A stretch of DNA of 64,000 bases from Oscillatoria acuminata PCC 6304 (GCF_000317105.1 NC_019693.1:1860001-1924000); one strand, 5' to 3'; numbered from the stretch's first letter, positions 25,645-32,636 are shown. The notes: generated from the sequence alone by a model not told the origin. Numbers and translations are program-made.

Positions 25645-27036
25645 TCAGGGTTTCGGGTGCAAAATCCGCATCAATTCGTTGAACATTAGTTCAACACCTT
25701 TCGCCGCAGTTTGACTCATGATGAGTTTACCGAATCGCTTTTTAGCTTCCCCCTTTTTTACTGGGATGGGTTGATTGCCATCGTTTCCCACCAAAGCTGG
25801 GATATCCAGTAACCCTGATAGGCTACGCTCTATCTGACTGACAACAGACGGGGAGAGCAATGGCCCCAGTTGATTGCGTAATGATGCGATCGCGTCTTGC
25901 TGCTGTTTGATCAGTAGCTTGGAGTGAAACAGATCGGAGTTTTCATTGTATTGCCGACTGCGAGAATCGTAGAAGTCAGCGAGTTGTTTAGCCAGTGCAG
26001 TATCGGGGCGTTTCTTCTCCGGTGCGATCGCAACCAAGATCCATAAATAGAGTATCTGTCGCGATATCTTGGATCCAGATTTATTGACCTGTTCCTTATC
26101 CCCTGATGAATTTTCAACTCCACCGTATCCGAGGCGTTGTTTGAACCGCGCCCGCCAATTGCGATAATTGCCAGAATTCATGAATCGCTCGATCGGGTAA
26201 ATCTGAGAAATAACCCACGCTTTAGTTCTCAACCCCATACCCAGATCATCCATAACCTGGTTATAGACCTTGAACTCATGAAGTCTTAAGAGGGTAGCCA
26301 GTTCAGTCTCGATCGCCACCTCCCAGTTCGTTATGTCACAAAGCTGATTGGCTAGTTTGCGAGAGAACTCGGATATTTCAACACCATATTTAGGAGCGAT
26401 CGAGATCTCGTAAAGCTTTTCATAGTAATTTAGCTTGCGCTCTAACTTGCGTTCCCTTCCTGCTAGAAAACACCATAGCGGGATCTGATTGTCGGATCCA
26501 CGTTTAGACGCATTCAATGCAGCCTCTGGGAACTCCCGAGCTAACTGTTGCCTGAGTCGATTGATAATCGGACTCTGGATCCGGTTTAGATTTTGGAGTT
26601 GTAAGCAGAGGTCTCTCATCGGGATGATGAAACACTCATGTTCGTATCCCAAAAATGCCTGTGGGTAGTTTAAATAACTAAGGGCATAAGCAGCGAGTGC
26701 AAGCGCGTCAGCCGCATCATTTTTATCTGGCAGCTTTTTAGACTTGCGAAAGGATGCAACTTCCGAGTGACCTACCCAGAGAATCTTGACCCCATGACTT
26801 TTAAGGATATGAGCCCAGATCCAGGAATAGTGTACTCCCGTTGGTTCCATCACTGCATAATCTGGTTTGAGGGCAAGTAACTCAGCTATCCCATCCCGGT
26901 TAGAATATAGACGGGGGAACGATTTGCCATTTTCCTTGAAATACGCTTTAAGGTCGAAAGGTGCTTCTGTCAAAGCACAAGCGACCACGTTATTTTTGCT
27001 TACGTCAAGCCCAATAACGACTGATTTTGATTCCAT
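25645..27036 (-). CDS. IS110-family (Piv-like) DEDD transposase/recombinase
   Basis: 463 residues. The N-terminal RuvC-like domain carries the DEDD tetrad: VIGLDVSKNN (D near 10), AVMEPTGVHYSW (E near 64) and PDKNDAADALALAAYA (two D near 104-108). A long central coiled part follows. The C-terminal Tnp_20-like region has SLSGLLDIPALVG, a divergent form of the usual IPGIG helix-hairpin motif. It is longer than most IS110 proteins (300-400). It lies at the left edge of the phage-like island, last in a run of leftward genes. IS110/Piv proteins serve as integrases in some filamentous prophages, for example of Neisseria, so this could be the island's recombinase or an independent insertion sequence. 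Confidence 0.85.
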   Translation of the reverse strand: MESKSVVIGLDVSKNNVVACALTEAPFDLKAYFKENGKSFPRLYSNRDGIAELLALKPDYAVMEPTGVHYSWIWAHILKSHGVKILWVGHSEVASFRKSKKLPDKNDAADALALAAYALSYLNYPQAFLGYEHECFIIPMRDLCLQLQNLNRIQSPIINRLRQQLAREFPEAALNASKRGSDNQIPLWCFLAGRERKLERKLNYYEKLYEISIAPKYGVEISEFSRKLANQLCDITNWEVAIETELATLLRLHEFKVYNQVMDDLGMGLRTKAWVISQIYPIERFMNSGNYRNWRARFKQRLGYGGVENSSGDKEQVNKSGSKISRQILYLWILVAIAPEKKRPDTALAKQLADFYDSRSRQYNENSDLFHSKLLIKQQQDAIASLRNQLGPLLSPSVVSQIERSLSGLLDIPALVGNDGNQPIPVKKGEAKKRFGKLIMSQTAAKGVELMFNELMRILHPKP

Positions 27037-27156
27037 AAATTTTCGAGGTTGTTTCTGGGAATTGGTGCGCTAACTTCCCCCTGTTTTTTTGGGCCACGAA
27101 TCTCCCGAGTCGGTAACAATTCTATGTCAAGCCTCTATAGGGGTTAGCCGCGATAT

Positions 27157-27285
27157 GGCAGTAACCTAGTCCACGAAGAAATTAAACTTTTAAAGCTCAT
27201 TTCGTGCTCAAGACCCTGAGTTACTGCCGTGCGGCACCGGATTAAAACCCGGTACGGAATGATTGCGCTACCATTCCGCGATCGC
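27157..27285 (-). ncRNA. Structured region upstream of the IS110 gene, bridge-RNA candidate
   Basis: Read leftward toward the transposase there are three helices. CGGAATG/CATTCCG spans 27278-27255. ACCGG/CCGGT spans 27253-27236. A long arm is closed by GGCAGTAAC (27165-27157 partner) with GTTACTGCC (27228-27220) and continues as CACGAA/TTCGTG (27206-27172). The long arm has an asymmetric internal loop of 13 and 6 nt. IS110 elements encode a bridge RNA just upstream of the transposase, with guide sequences in internal loops, and position, strand and size fit. The element ends are not identified, so guide pairing cannot be tested here. Confidence 0.4.
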
Positions 27286-27381
27286 CCCAAGACGGGACGA
27301 TTTCGATCCAGCGGTAGCTATGGATCAGGCGATCGCCATCAGTGCGATCGTCTCTGGCAGATGCCAGTCATCAGGCGGGGA

Positions 27382-27624
27382 TTACGGATTCAGTATTTTT
27401 GAAACTCTTTCCTCGATCGCATTGCGTGACTCTGCAAGCGCTTCAACCAACTGCACCGCTTGCTCACCCAGGAAAATGTCGCTTTCTCCACTGGCCCAAG
27501 TCACAAAAGCTTGACAAGCTTTATCGGACATCTGAACATCTGCAATCAGCGCCAAATTAACCCAGCGATTTCCCGGTAATAAAACCATCCAAGTAGAAGG
27601 TACTTTCACAATCGTCACTGTCAT
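27382..27624 (-). CDS. Small hypothetical protein of the island
   Basis: 80 residues from the ATG at 27624, chosen because GGAG lies 6 bp before it; the longer frame upstream runs through a terminator hairpin. It begins MTVTIVKVPSTWMVLLPGNR and has a helical C-terminal half (LGEQAVQLVEALAESRNAIE). No family recognised. It is co-oriented with the other leftward genes of the island. Confidence 0.55.
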   Translation of the reverse strand: MTVTIVKVPSTWMVLLPGNRWVNLALIADVQMSDKACQAFVTWASGESDIFLGEQAVQLVEALAESRNAIEERVSKILNP

Positions 27625-27671
27625 GCTAAACTCCATAAAGAAAGTATGTTTATCAGCACCTTGGTATTTTA

Positions 27672-27700
27672 GGGACTCGTTACCTTGAGTCCCTTTTTTT
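27672..27700 (+). terminator. Rightward Rho-independent terminator
   Basis: GGGACTC-GTTACCTT-GAGTCCC followed by T7. It faces right although all neighbouring genes are leftward. It may terminate an unrecognised rightward transcript or shield the leftward genes from antisense reading. Confidence 0.75.
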
Positions 27701-27704
27701 ACCT

Positions 27705-27878
27705 TTAGATTTTGGGTCTGTAAATCAGTTTGAGATTTCGAGATGGGTAAAGTCTTCGGTACGCGCAAAGCACGTTATCTGCTTCCCATCGTCTCGCCAC
27801 TTCGGCATGAATTATTTCTTGACCCTTGGCATTAATGGACATAACAATCCAGGCTAATTTTGGAGTATTCTGAGACAT
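27705..27878 (-). CDS. 57-residue hypothetical protein
   Basis: A short frame starting MSQNTPKLAWIVMSINAKGQ at the ATG at 27878, with GAGG about 10 bp before it. It is basic at the C-terminus (YRRLYPSRNLKLIYRPKI). It is too short for routine gene calling but fills the gap between two leftward island genes and has a clean start and stop. No family known. Confidence 0.45.
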   Translation of the reverse strand: MSQNTPKLAWIVMSINAKGQEIIHAEVARRWEADNVLCAYRRLYPSRNLKLIYRPKI

Positions 27879-27984
27879 AGATTCTGCACCTCAATTTACC
27901 GTATGACATTGTATGACACTTGCCTGACAAGGGTTTCCAGCTTTTTGTCAAACTGTATGACACTGTAATCAGCTTAAAACCCTA

Positions 27985-28293
27985 TCAAGACCAACAGCCG
28001 TAATATCTACTGACAAACTCTATTTTTTGTTCTTGAGACATTGAACAGGACTCATTGCAAGCTGCACTGATAAAAGAGCTTTCCACCTCTTCAACTGACA
28101 TATTTAAGCGATTTGCCAATTCTTTAGAGAGTCGGAAGATTGCCAGTAACTGGATTACCATGAACTCGAACTCTTTCCCCTCTAATCCAAGGGGAATCAT
28201 TCGGTGAAGCTCAACGACTAAACCTTCGCTTTTCATCCCTTCAACAAATCTCTCAAATTCTTCGGTTGTTCCTTTAAATTCTCTAAATTCCAT
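27985..28293 (-). CDS. Hypothetical helical protein of the island
   Basis: 102 residues from the ATG at 28293, preceded by GGAGG at the right spacing; the longer upstream extension lacks support. The sequence is acidic and helical (GTTEEFERFVEGMKSEGLVV...LSKELANRLNMSVEEVESSF). The start overlaps the end of the upstream gene by 11 bp in another frame, which indicates translational coupling. The function is unknown. Confidence 0.6.
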   Translation of the reverse strand: MEFREFKGTTEEFERFVEGMKSEGLVVELHRMIPLGLEGKEFEFMVIQLLAIFRLSKELANRLNMSVEEVESSFISAACNESCSMSQEQKIEFVSRYYGCWS

Positions 28294-29140
28294 CCCGGCG
28301 ACCTCCTGCCATTGTGATCGCCCGTTGGCATCCACAGGTTATCAGCACCCCATATCCAACCCGGCAACTGCATCGGCTTTCTACGCGGTTTTTAAAAACT
28401 GACAGACTTTTTCCGCTTTCACCTAATCGCCGTTTAATCTCCGGCTCTGGGGGAGCAAGCTGCGAGTTGCGATCGCACTGCGGTTCTGAGACCTGCTCCT
28501 CTAAGTGGAACATTCCTTCCACCTCTGGGTTACAATCGCACTGCGGTTCTGAGACCTGCTCCTCTAACCGGAAAAATTTTTCCGCTTCTGGGTTGCGATC
28601 GCACTGCGGTTCTGAGACCTGCTCCTCTAAGTGGAACATTCCTTCCACCTCTGGGTTGCGATCGCACTGCGGTTCTGAGACCTCGCTCTCCAAGTGGAAC
28701 ATTCCTTCCACCTCTGGGTTGCGATCGCACTGTCGCTCTGAGACCTCGCTCTCCAAGTGGAACATTCCTTCCACCTCTGGGTTGCTATCACACTGCGGTT
28801 CCCCTTGTGTTGTGAATGGTGATAGGGCCATTCCCGTCCCGTCGCACCAATCGCAAAATTTACCTGCTGCTTTGGCTGATTCACAAAATGGACAAGGGAC
28901 ATATTCACTAGTGCCGATCGCCTCGAATGATTCTTCTGCGCGATCGCCTTCCAATTCCTCGGTAGGTCCCTCTAGTAGGTCCTCCTCAAGAAATTTTTCC
29001 AACATGGCCGTCTCCACAAATTCAATCAGAGAAGCTTTACGGCTGTAACGCGAGTAGCCCTTAATCTTATGCTCTCGGCAAAATTCTCGAATTGCTGCCA
29101 CTGTCATCCCCTCCAAGTCGGGGCGAACGTAGATGCTCAT
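28283..29140 (-). CDS. SAP-like plus zinc-finger protein with 20-residue repeats
   Basis: 285 residues; AAGGAGAG precedes the ATG at 29140. The N-terminus (~5-45, LEGMTVAAIREFCREHKIKG) resembles a SAP/Rho-N nucleic-acid-binding domain. Then comes a CxxC...CxxCxGTG DnaJ-type zinc motif (CPFCESAKAAGKFCDWCDGT). About five tandem 20-residue repeats follow (consensus SEPQCDRNPEVEGMFHLEEQ), each with one cysteine and encoded by 60-bp DNA repeats that include HIP1-like sites. A Cys-containing tail ends it. It is divergent from the XRE repressor gene, with shared operators between them, and is probably a regulator or structural accessory of the island. Confidence 0.6.
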   Translation of the reverse strand: MSIYVRPDLEGMTVAAIREFCREHKIKGYSRYSRKASLIEFVETAMLEKFLEEDLLEGPTEELEGDRAEESFEAIGTSEYVPCPFCESAKAAGKFCDWCDGTGMALSPFTTQGEPQCDSNPEVEGMFHLESEVSERQCDRNPEVEGMFHLESEVSEPQCDRNPEVEGMFHLEEQVSEPQCDRNPEAEKFFRLEEQVSEPQCDCNPEVEGMFHLEEQVSEPQCDRNSQLAPPEPEIKRRLGESGKSLSVFKNRVESRCSCRVGYGVLITCGCQRAITMAGGRRDGI

Positions 29141-29249
29141 TTTTATTCTCTCCTTAACGTGATATAGACAGAGGAAAGGACAGACGGCATAGAAGCACCC
29201 TGTCAACGGACCGCTAAATGCAGTCTGTCTTTTGTTATCTCTAGTCAAG

Positions 29250-29303
29250 TCTCATTTTGAGACATCATACCTCATTTGTCAAGTATGAGTTCTCAATTTG
29301 AGA
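29250..29303. promoter_or_regulatory. Paired palindromic operators between divergent genes
   Basis: TCTCATTTTGAGA (29250-29262) and TCTCAATTTGAGA (29291-29303) are near-identical palindromes with centres 41 bp apart, about four helical turns. They lie between the starts of the leftward repeat protein (29140) and the rightward XRE gene (29322). TTGACA on the minus strand sits between them. This is the layout of a phage-type switch in which the XRE protein could loop DNA and repress one or both promoters. Confidence 0.7.
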
Positions 29304-29321
29304 TATCATTGTGTTAAGTTG

Positions 29322-29591
29322 ATGTCAAGAAAAGATCGTAGACAGGAAGGTGATTCCCCTTTGGAGGACTTGCGTCTAGCTCGCACCGAGTTAACTCAGG
29401 ATGAATTTTGCGTGATGATTGGGATCCCTCGTGCCACCTACCAAAGGTGGATAAAGGGACAGACAGACGCTAAACCAACTATTAAACAGCTCAAGGCATT
29501 AGCCCGACTTCTAAAGATCGAGCGCATAGATGACTTACCCGATGACTTCGGACCTAGAGACCGATCGCACTCCCAGGAGGAAGTCGAATAA
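29322..29591 (+). CDS. XRE-type repressor-like protein
   Basis: 89 residues from the ATG at 29322; an upstream TTG start at 29298 would lie in the operator. The helix-turn-helix is ARTELTQDEFCVMIGIPRAT followed by YQRWIKGQTDAKPTIKQL, a Cro/C1 fold. The acidic tail DDLPDDFGPRD may mediate interactions. Placed directly after the paired operators it probably controls the divergent promoters of the island. Confidence 0.8.
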   Translation: MSRKDRRQEGDSPLEDLRLARTELTQDEFCVMIGIPRATYQRWIKGQTDAKPTIKQLKALARLLKIERIDDLPDDFGPRDRSHSQEEVE

Positions 29592-29660
29592 AAATTACCC
29601 CCCGTCAAAATCAGCGGCGGGGGAAATCCATGCGATCGCTAACCTACTTGCTCGCCGGCG

Positions 29661-29957
29661 ATGAAAAACTCAGAATGCCCTCGGTGCGATGATTACGGTT
29701 ATCTTTTTGACATTTTTTGTGGCATAGTCACCTGTCCGCTCTGTTCCCCAGGGGAAAGGGTCTGCTGCAATTGTGGGGGGTCATTGGAACCCTTCGAGTC
29801 CAACCCTTGTGGTGGGTGTCGAGATGAGTTTGGGGAAGATATGGAGGATATCCAGCTATCCCCTGATGTCCGTCTAGCGGGCTATAAGACCCTTACTTGG
29901 AAGCAATACTTTCAAGCCTCTGAAACTGAGTTAAAGGCTGATAGCTGTGAGGATTAG
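29661..29957 (+). CDS. Cys-rich zinc-finger protein
   Basis: 98 residues with CxxC pairs at CPRCDDYGYLF, CPLC, CCNCGG and CGGC, so probably two zinc sites of DnaJ or rubredoxin style, followed by an acidic tail. It is one of three Cys-rich proteins in this module. It lies 2 bp before the next gene. No clear ribosome-binding site. The function is unknown. Confidence 0.6.
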   Translation: MKNSECPRCDDYGYLFDIFCGIVTCPLCSPGERVCCNCGGSLEPFESNPCGGCRDEFGEDMEDIQLSPDVRLAGYKTLTWKQYFQASETELKADSCED

Positions 29958-29959
29958 TC

Positions 29960-30262
29960 ATGGGAAAAATTCAATGCCCTCCGTGCAACGGTGATATTGA
30001 ACTCTGGTTCCCTTACTGGGAGTCTGAAGAGGAGAGTCAGTCGATCGACCGTTACAGCTATTATGCTCAGTGGATCATCGCTAAGTGTGGGTTTTGTGAT
30101 GGGACTGGGGAAATAGACTCGGATAGCGATCGCTTCTGTGAAGAGTGCAATGGAACCGGGGAGGATTCAGAAGGCTACGAGTGTTCAGCCTGCAACGCGA
30201 CGGGAATTTGTTGGGATGGGGATTGGGAAGATGAATTTGTAAGGGATACCGCAGATGACTAA
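29960..30262 (+). CDS. DnaJ-type zinc-finger protein
   Basis: 100 residues; GAGG is 8 bp before the ATG. Central CxxCxGTG units (CGFCDGTGEI, CEECNGTGED, CSACNATGIC) are the J-protein zinc-finger signature without a J domain; strongly acidic. The 3' end overlaps the next gene by 8 bp, so they form an operon. Such stand-alone modules may bind partner proteins; the role in the island is unknown. Confidence 0.65.
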   Translation: MGKIQCPPCNGDIELWFPYWESEEESQSIDRYSYYAQWIIAKCGFCDGTGEIDSDSDRFCEECNGTGEDSEGYECSACNATGICWDGDWEDEFVRDTADD

Positions 30263-30860
30263 CCAACTTAGTCTTTTCGATACCACTCAATATGAATCCC
30301 CCTCTACCGAGGGTAGACCTGATTGGTTTTATGACATTTCCAACTCAGAACCCCCTATAAGCAAATCTCATCAATGCGGCCCCCGTTGCAGCTTCATCGA
30401 TGACACCGGCGGGAGAAATTCAACCCCAGGAGTTGCCCCATTAATAATTAAACCTGATTGTACACACCTGTCATACAGTCAAAACAATCAGCTTAGTTTA
30501 TTGGATTCCTCCCAGGCGATCGCGCTATCCATAACTTCTCCTAATGCTACAGAACAAGCAGGTCGCCACCTCATTTCCTCATCCCCCTGTTCTGTAGCAT
30601 CCACCGATAATCGCACCCATAACGGCAAATCCTGCGCCTCTGGATGGCTTTCCCCTCAGTACAAATATCGGAACTCTGAAGGCATCAGCAGAACGAGCAC
30701 CACCTACAAGCCCGGATGTACCGGCCCCTATTATCAGTACCAGTGGAGAGATGGCGATCGCATCCGAAGCCGGTACGTCCCCAAGAGGAAATTGCAGCGG
30801 GTTGAGAATGCGATCGCCACTCGTCAGTCCGTCGCCGCCATCTTATCCCTGCTGTCATGA
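30255..30860 (+). CDS. Hypothetical island protein with a basic C-terminal motif
   Basis: 201 residues. The first ~140 are polar and low-complexity. The C-terminal ~60 hold a compact motif GCTGPYYQYQWRDGDRIRSR and then YVPKRKLQRVENAIATRQ, a basic region typical of small cyanobacterial proteins associated with mobile DNA. The gene contains two inverted copies of the 16-mer ATGCTACAGAACA(G)GG that recurs beside the phage core. The function is unknown. Confidence 0.5.
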   Translation: MTNQLSLFDTTQYESPSTEGRPDWFYDISNSEPPISKSHQCGPRCSFIDDTGGRNSTPGVAPLIIKPDCTHLSYSQNNQLSLLDSSQAIALSITSPNATEQAGRHLISSSPCSVASTDNRTHNGKSCASGWLSPQYKYRNSEGISRTSTTYKPGCTGPYYQYQWRDGDRIRSRYVPKRKLQRVENAIATRQSVAAILSLLS

Positions 30861-30867
30861 TGGATGG

Positions 30868-30884
30868 CCCTGTTCTGTAGCATT
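30868..30884 (-). repeat. Recurrent 16-mer ATGCTACAGAACAGGG
   Basis: An inverted copy of a motif found also at 30543-30556, 30585-30600 (inverted), 37550-37565 and 37585-37600 (one base changed). The five copies bracket the phage core. They are candidate Rep iterons, recombinase sites or regulator sites. Confidence 0.6.
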
Positions 30885-30910
30885 GGTTTGTGCGGAACCC
30901 AAGGTTTTTT

Positions 30911-30982
30911 GGGGGGGGTTGCTGCAGGGGGTGGGGTTGGGGCGGCTGCGGGGTGGGGTTTGGGGGTTCTTGGGGGTGGGGA
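30911..30982 (+). other. G-rich tract with quadruplex potential
   Basis: About 72 bp with nine runs of four or more G on the + strand (8,5,4,4,4,4,5,5,4) separated by 1-10 nt, enough for several intramolecular G-quadruplexes. It precedes the phage replication/ssDNA-binding region. The gV protein of fd phages binds G-quadruplexes, so a role is conceivable but unproven. Confidence 0.7.
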
Positions 30983-31080
30983 TGCATGGTTTCTCCGAAT
31001 TACGTTGGCTGGAGCCTTAGTCACAACTTAGGGTGGTGCTGTTTGTCAAGGGATGAGTCTGAAAATCTCTGTAGGTTGTT
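30983..31080. other. Non-coding left flank of the phage core
   Basis: There is no convincing gene between the gene ending at 30860 and the ssDNA-binding candidate at 31368. The ~500-bp stretch holds the G-rich tract, hairpin 1 and an 18-bp tandem repeat, which is what an inovirus intergenic region would contain. Confidence 0.5.
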
Positions 31081-31154
31081 AGAAATGGACGGAAGGGGGC
31101 TTTTTGTGCAGGGTTTATCGGGTTGACAGTTAACCCCCCCTTCCGTCCATTTCT
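31081..31154. repeat. Long hairpin 1 (left flank of phage core)
   Basis: AGAAATGGACGGAAGGGGG (31081-31099) pairs perfectly over 19 bp with 31136-31154. The loop contains TTTTTGTGCAGGGTTTATCG and AGTTAA. Hairpins 2 and 3 at 37654 and 37763 share this loop and the GGAAGGGGG half-stem, but their outer stems differ with compensating changes. Confidence 0.85.
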
Positions 31155-31250
31155 TATCTTCCTGCTGAATTTCAGGCCCCTTGATAAACGGCTCCCTTAG
31201 TTATGCTTAGGATTGAGACAAAAGTAATTGAGAGGAGTCTGCGAGCTTTT

Positions 31251-31286
31251 GGCAAGATAACCTACGGTGGCAAGATAACCTCCGGT
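31251..31286 (+). repeat. Two tandem 18-bp repeats (iteron-like)
   Basis: GGCAAGATAACCTACGGT and GGCAAGATAACCTCCGGT in direct tandem, in the non-coding region before the first phage gene. They are plausible binding repeats for the replication initiator or a regulator. Confidence 0.6.
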
Positions 31287-31367
31287 TAAATGATAAACTT
31301 TTTTGCATTCCCTAGCTTTCTTAAATTTATTTCCTTATATTACTGTCAGTAAAACACTGATAGAGCT

Positions 31368-31739
31368 ATGGGTAGATTGTGGTTCACAGTTGGGAAATTT
31401 GAAGCCCGAGAAGCTACCAAAAATCCCGACTGGGTTAAGATGGCCTTTACTGTTCCAGAGAGGTACACTCCTAGGGGTTCCTCCAACAGCCTTCTAATCG
31501 GCTTCGATGTGGTTTGTAAAAACCTTTCGATAGTCGTTTCAAACGAGCAATTTATGCAGCAGTATCGCGGGTTAAAATCTGGCTTGTACTATATCCTTGA
31601 GGTCGAACTCATTATCGACCCTAACAACCAGAGGTATCCCGATCGTTACGTTTTGCATAAATTCACGGCTCTTGGTGATCAACTTCCTCATGACTTTGGT
31701 GAGGCCGTTCGTCCTGAAATAGAGGAGTTGGTCGCTTAA
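31368..31739 (+). CDS. Candidate phage ssDNA-binding protein (gV-like position)
   Basis: 123 residues; ATG at 31368. Beta-rich composition (MGRLWFTVGKFEAREATKNP...SGLYYILEVELIIDP), compatible with an OB-fold, no membrane segment. In the circular form it would follow the Rep gene, as gene V follows gene II in M13, and it is followed by the small coat genes. The assignment is by position and general character, not by recognised motif. It ends one base before the next start codon. Confidence 0.45.
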   Translation: MGRLWFTVGKFEAREATKNPDWVKMAFTVPERYTPRGSSNSLLIGFDVVCKNLSIVVSNEQFMQQYRGLKSGLYYILEVELIIDPNNQRYPDRYVLHKFTALGDQLPHDFGEAVRPEIEELVA

Positions 31740-31740
31740 T

Positions 31741-31857
31741 ATGACTTGCAGCGAGGCAAGCCAGTTTTTGTCTTCCCTGCTTTACGAGATAGCGCGCCTT
31801 CAGATTTTTTTTATGGGTGGCTATTTAATCTTGAAAATTATTAGGAGCGCAAGGTAG
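31741..31857 (+). CDS. 38-residue membrane protein (pVII/pIX-like)
   Basis: Starts 1 bp after the upstream stop codon. It is hydrophobic (FLSSLLYEIARLQIFFMGGY) with a basic tail KIIRSAR. Size and character match the minor tip proteins of filamentous phages (M13 pVII and pIX have 33 and 32 residues). It is followed by a start codon overlapping its stop by 1 bp. It is too short for ordinary gene finding. Confidence 0.5.
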   Translation: MTCSEASQFLSSLLYEIARLQIFFMGGYLILKIIRSAR

Positions 31858-31964
31858 TGGATTTGACCGGCTGCACTGACCTCGAACTCTTCAGTGTTTT
31901 ACAAGCCTTCTTATTCTGCTTTCTGATCTGGGAGGTTGTCAGTTTTGTTAGAAGCTCGATTTAA
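31857..31964 (+). CDS. 35-residue membrane protein (pVII/pIX-like)
   Basis: GTG start at 31857 overlapping the previous stop (TAGTG), with AGGAG 9 bp upstream. It is MDLTGCTDLELFSVLQAFLF continuing CFLIWEVVSFVRSSI: an acidic N-terminus, one membrane helix and a basic end, the pattern of filamentous-phage minor coat proteins. Overlaps on both sides support real translation. Confidence 0.5.
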   Translation: MDLTGCTDLELFSVLQAFLFCFLIWEVVSFVRSSI

Positions 31965-32115
31965 TCTGATTCTGGCTTCTTCCATTCCCTTACCTCAACC
32001 CGAGGTTTTTGTTGCTCGTATTGAGGATCAGGTCATGGGCACTGTAGGGACGTTTTTCGGTTTGGCCCTCAGTGTTGTTTGTGCCGCTCGTTTTTTGAGG
32101 AGTTTGGTGGAATGA
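31945..32115 (+). CDS. 56-residue membrane protein of the phage module
   Basis: TTG start with a strong GGAGG at 31931-31935. It overlaps the previous gene by 20 bp in another frame and the next by 4 bp (ATGA). It has one predicted helix (MGTVGTFFGLALSVVCAARF) and a basic end. It may be a minor coat or assembly protein. Confidence 0.5.
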   Translation: MLEARFNLILASSIPLPQPEVFVARIEDQVMGTVGTFFGLALSVVCAARFLRSLVE

Positions 32116-32270
32116 CCACTAAGCTTGTCGCCCTCTCTATGGGTGATGTTACTGATCGGACAATTGCCATCGTTAATGAGGCAGGCGATTGGGGTTTAGC
32201 CGTTTCTACTGCTCTTTTGGGAGTTATGATGACTACTGCTTTACTCCGTCTTTTTCTCCAAAAGCTCTAG
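32112..32270 (+). CDS. 52-residue coat-like membrane protein
   Basis: ATG at 32112 overlaps the upstream TGA, so it is translationally coupled. An amphipathic N-terminal part is followed by a helix and basic tail (WGLAVSTALLGVMMTTALLR...LFLQKL). It has no signal peptide. The layout resembles a pVIII-type subunit of the signal-less kind or a pIX-type tip protein. Confidence 0.6.
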   Translation: MTTKLVALSMGDVTDRTIAIVNEAGDWGLAVSTALLGVMMTTALLRLFLQKL

Positions 32271-32303
32271 TTTTTACCTTTCTAGTTTTCACTTGGTGAA
32301 TTT

Positions 32304-32558
32304 ATGAAGAATCCACAAAGTTTCAAGAAAAAGGCTCTTGCTTTTCTTTCTGTTGGGGTTTTAGCGACTGGTTTTGTTTTATCTTCTCCTAAGCCTGCTT
32401 ATTCCCAATCTGCGGAGCTTACCGCTATTATTACTGAGGCTAATGCGATGGTTGATGCGGTTAAAACTATCAGCACCGCAGCTTTTATCTCTACTCTTGG
32501 CGTTTTGGGTGGTGTTCTCGCCATCAAATACATCAAGTACAACGTTTTCGGTTCCTAG
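32304..32558 (+). CDS. Major coat protein (pVIII-like) precursor
   Basis: 84 residues. The signal peptide (KKKALAFLSVGVLATGFVLS) ends near PKPAYSQ. The mature part of ~49 residues is an acidic amphipathic start (SAELTAIITEANAMVDAVKT), a helix (FISTLGVLGGVLAIKYIKYN) and a C-terminus with basic lysines. M13 pVIII has exactly this architecture and a mature length of 50, with a comparable GIKLFKKF end. A strong terminator follows, as after M13 gene VIII. Confidence 0.8.
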   Translation: MKNPQSFKKKALAFLSVGVLATGFVLSSPKPAYSQSAELTAIITEANAMVDAVKTISTAAFISTLGVLGGVLAIKYIKYNVFGS

Positions 32559-32606
32559 TCTCCCGTGAATTTAGCCCCCTCGCTCTTGCTTAGGTTTTCA
32601 GTTTTT

Positions 32607-32633
32607 ACGGGATGAATTATCATCCCGTTTTTT
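32607..32633 (+). terminator. Central terminator after the coat gene
   Basis: ACGGGATG-AATTAT-CATCCCGT then T6. It lies between the coat and pIII-like genes. M13 has its central Rho-independent terminator at the same place, giving abundant coat mRNA. Confidence 0.9.
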
Positions 32634-32636
32634 ATT

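Noticed and set aside
27230-27290. tRNA-like string on the minus strand (GCGGAATGGTAGCGC and GGGTTTTAATCC)
   Set aside because: The strings recall D- and T-arms, but the T-loop is 8 nt, no 7-bp acceptor stem closes and GCGGAATG pairs with its own CATTCCG. Better explained as hairpins of the IS110 upstream region.
30751-31126. Short frames through the G-rich tract and hairpin 1
   Set aside because: Low-complexity Gly/Trp peptides with no ribosome-binding site; the DNA looks structural.
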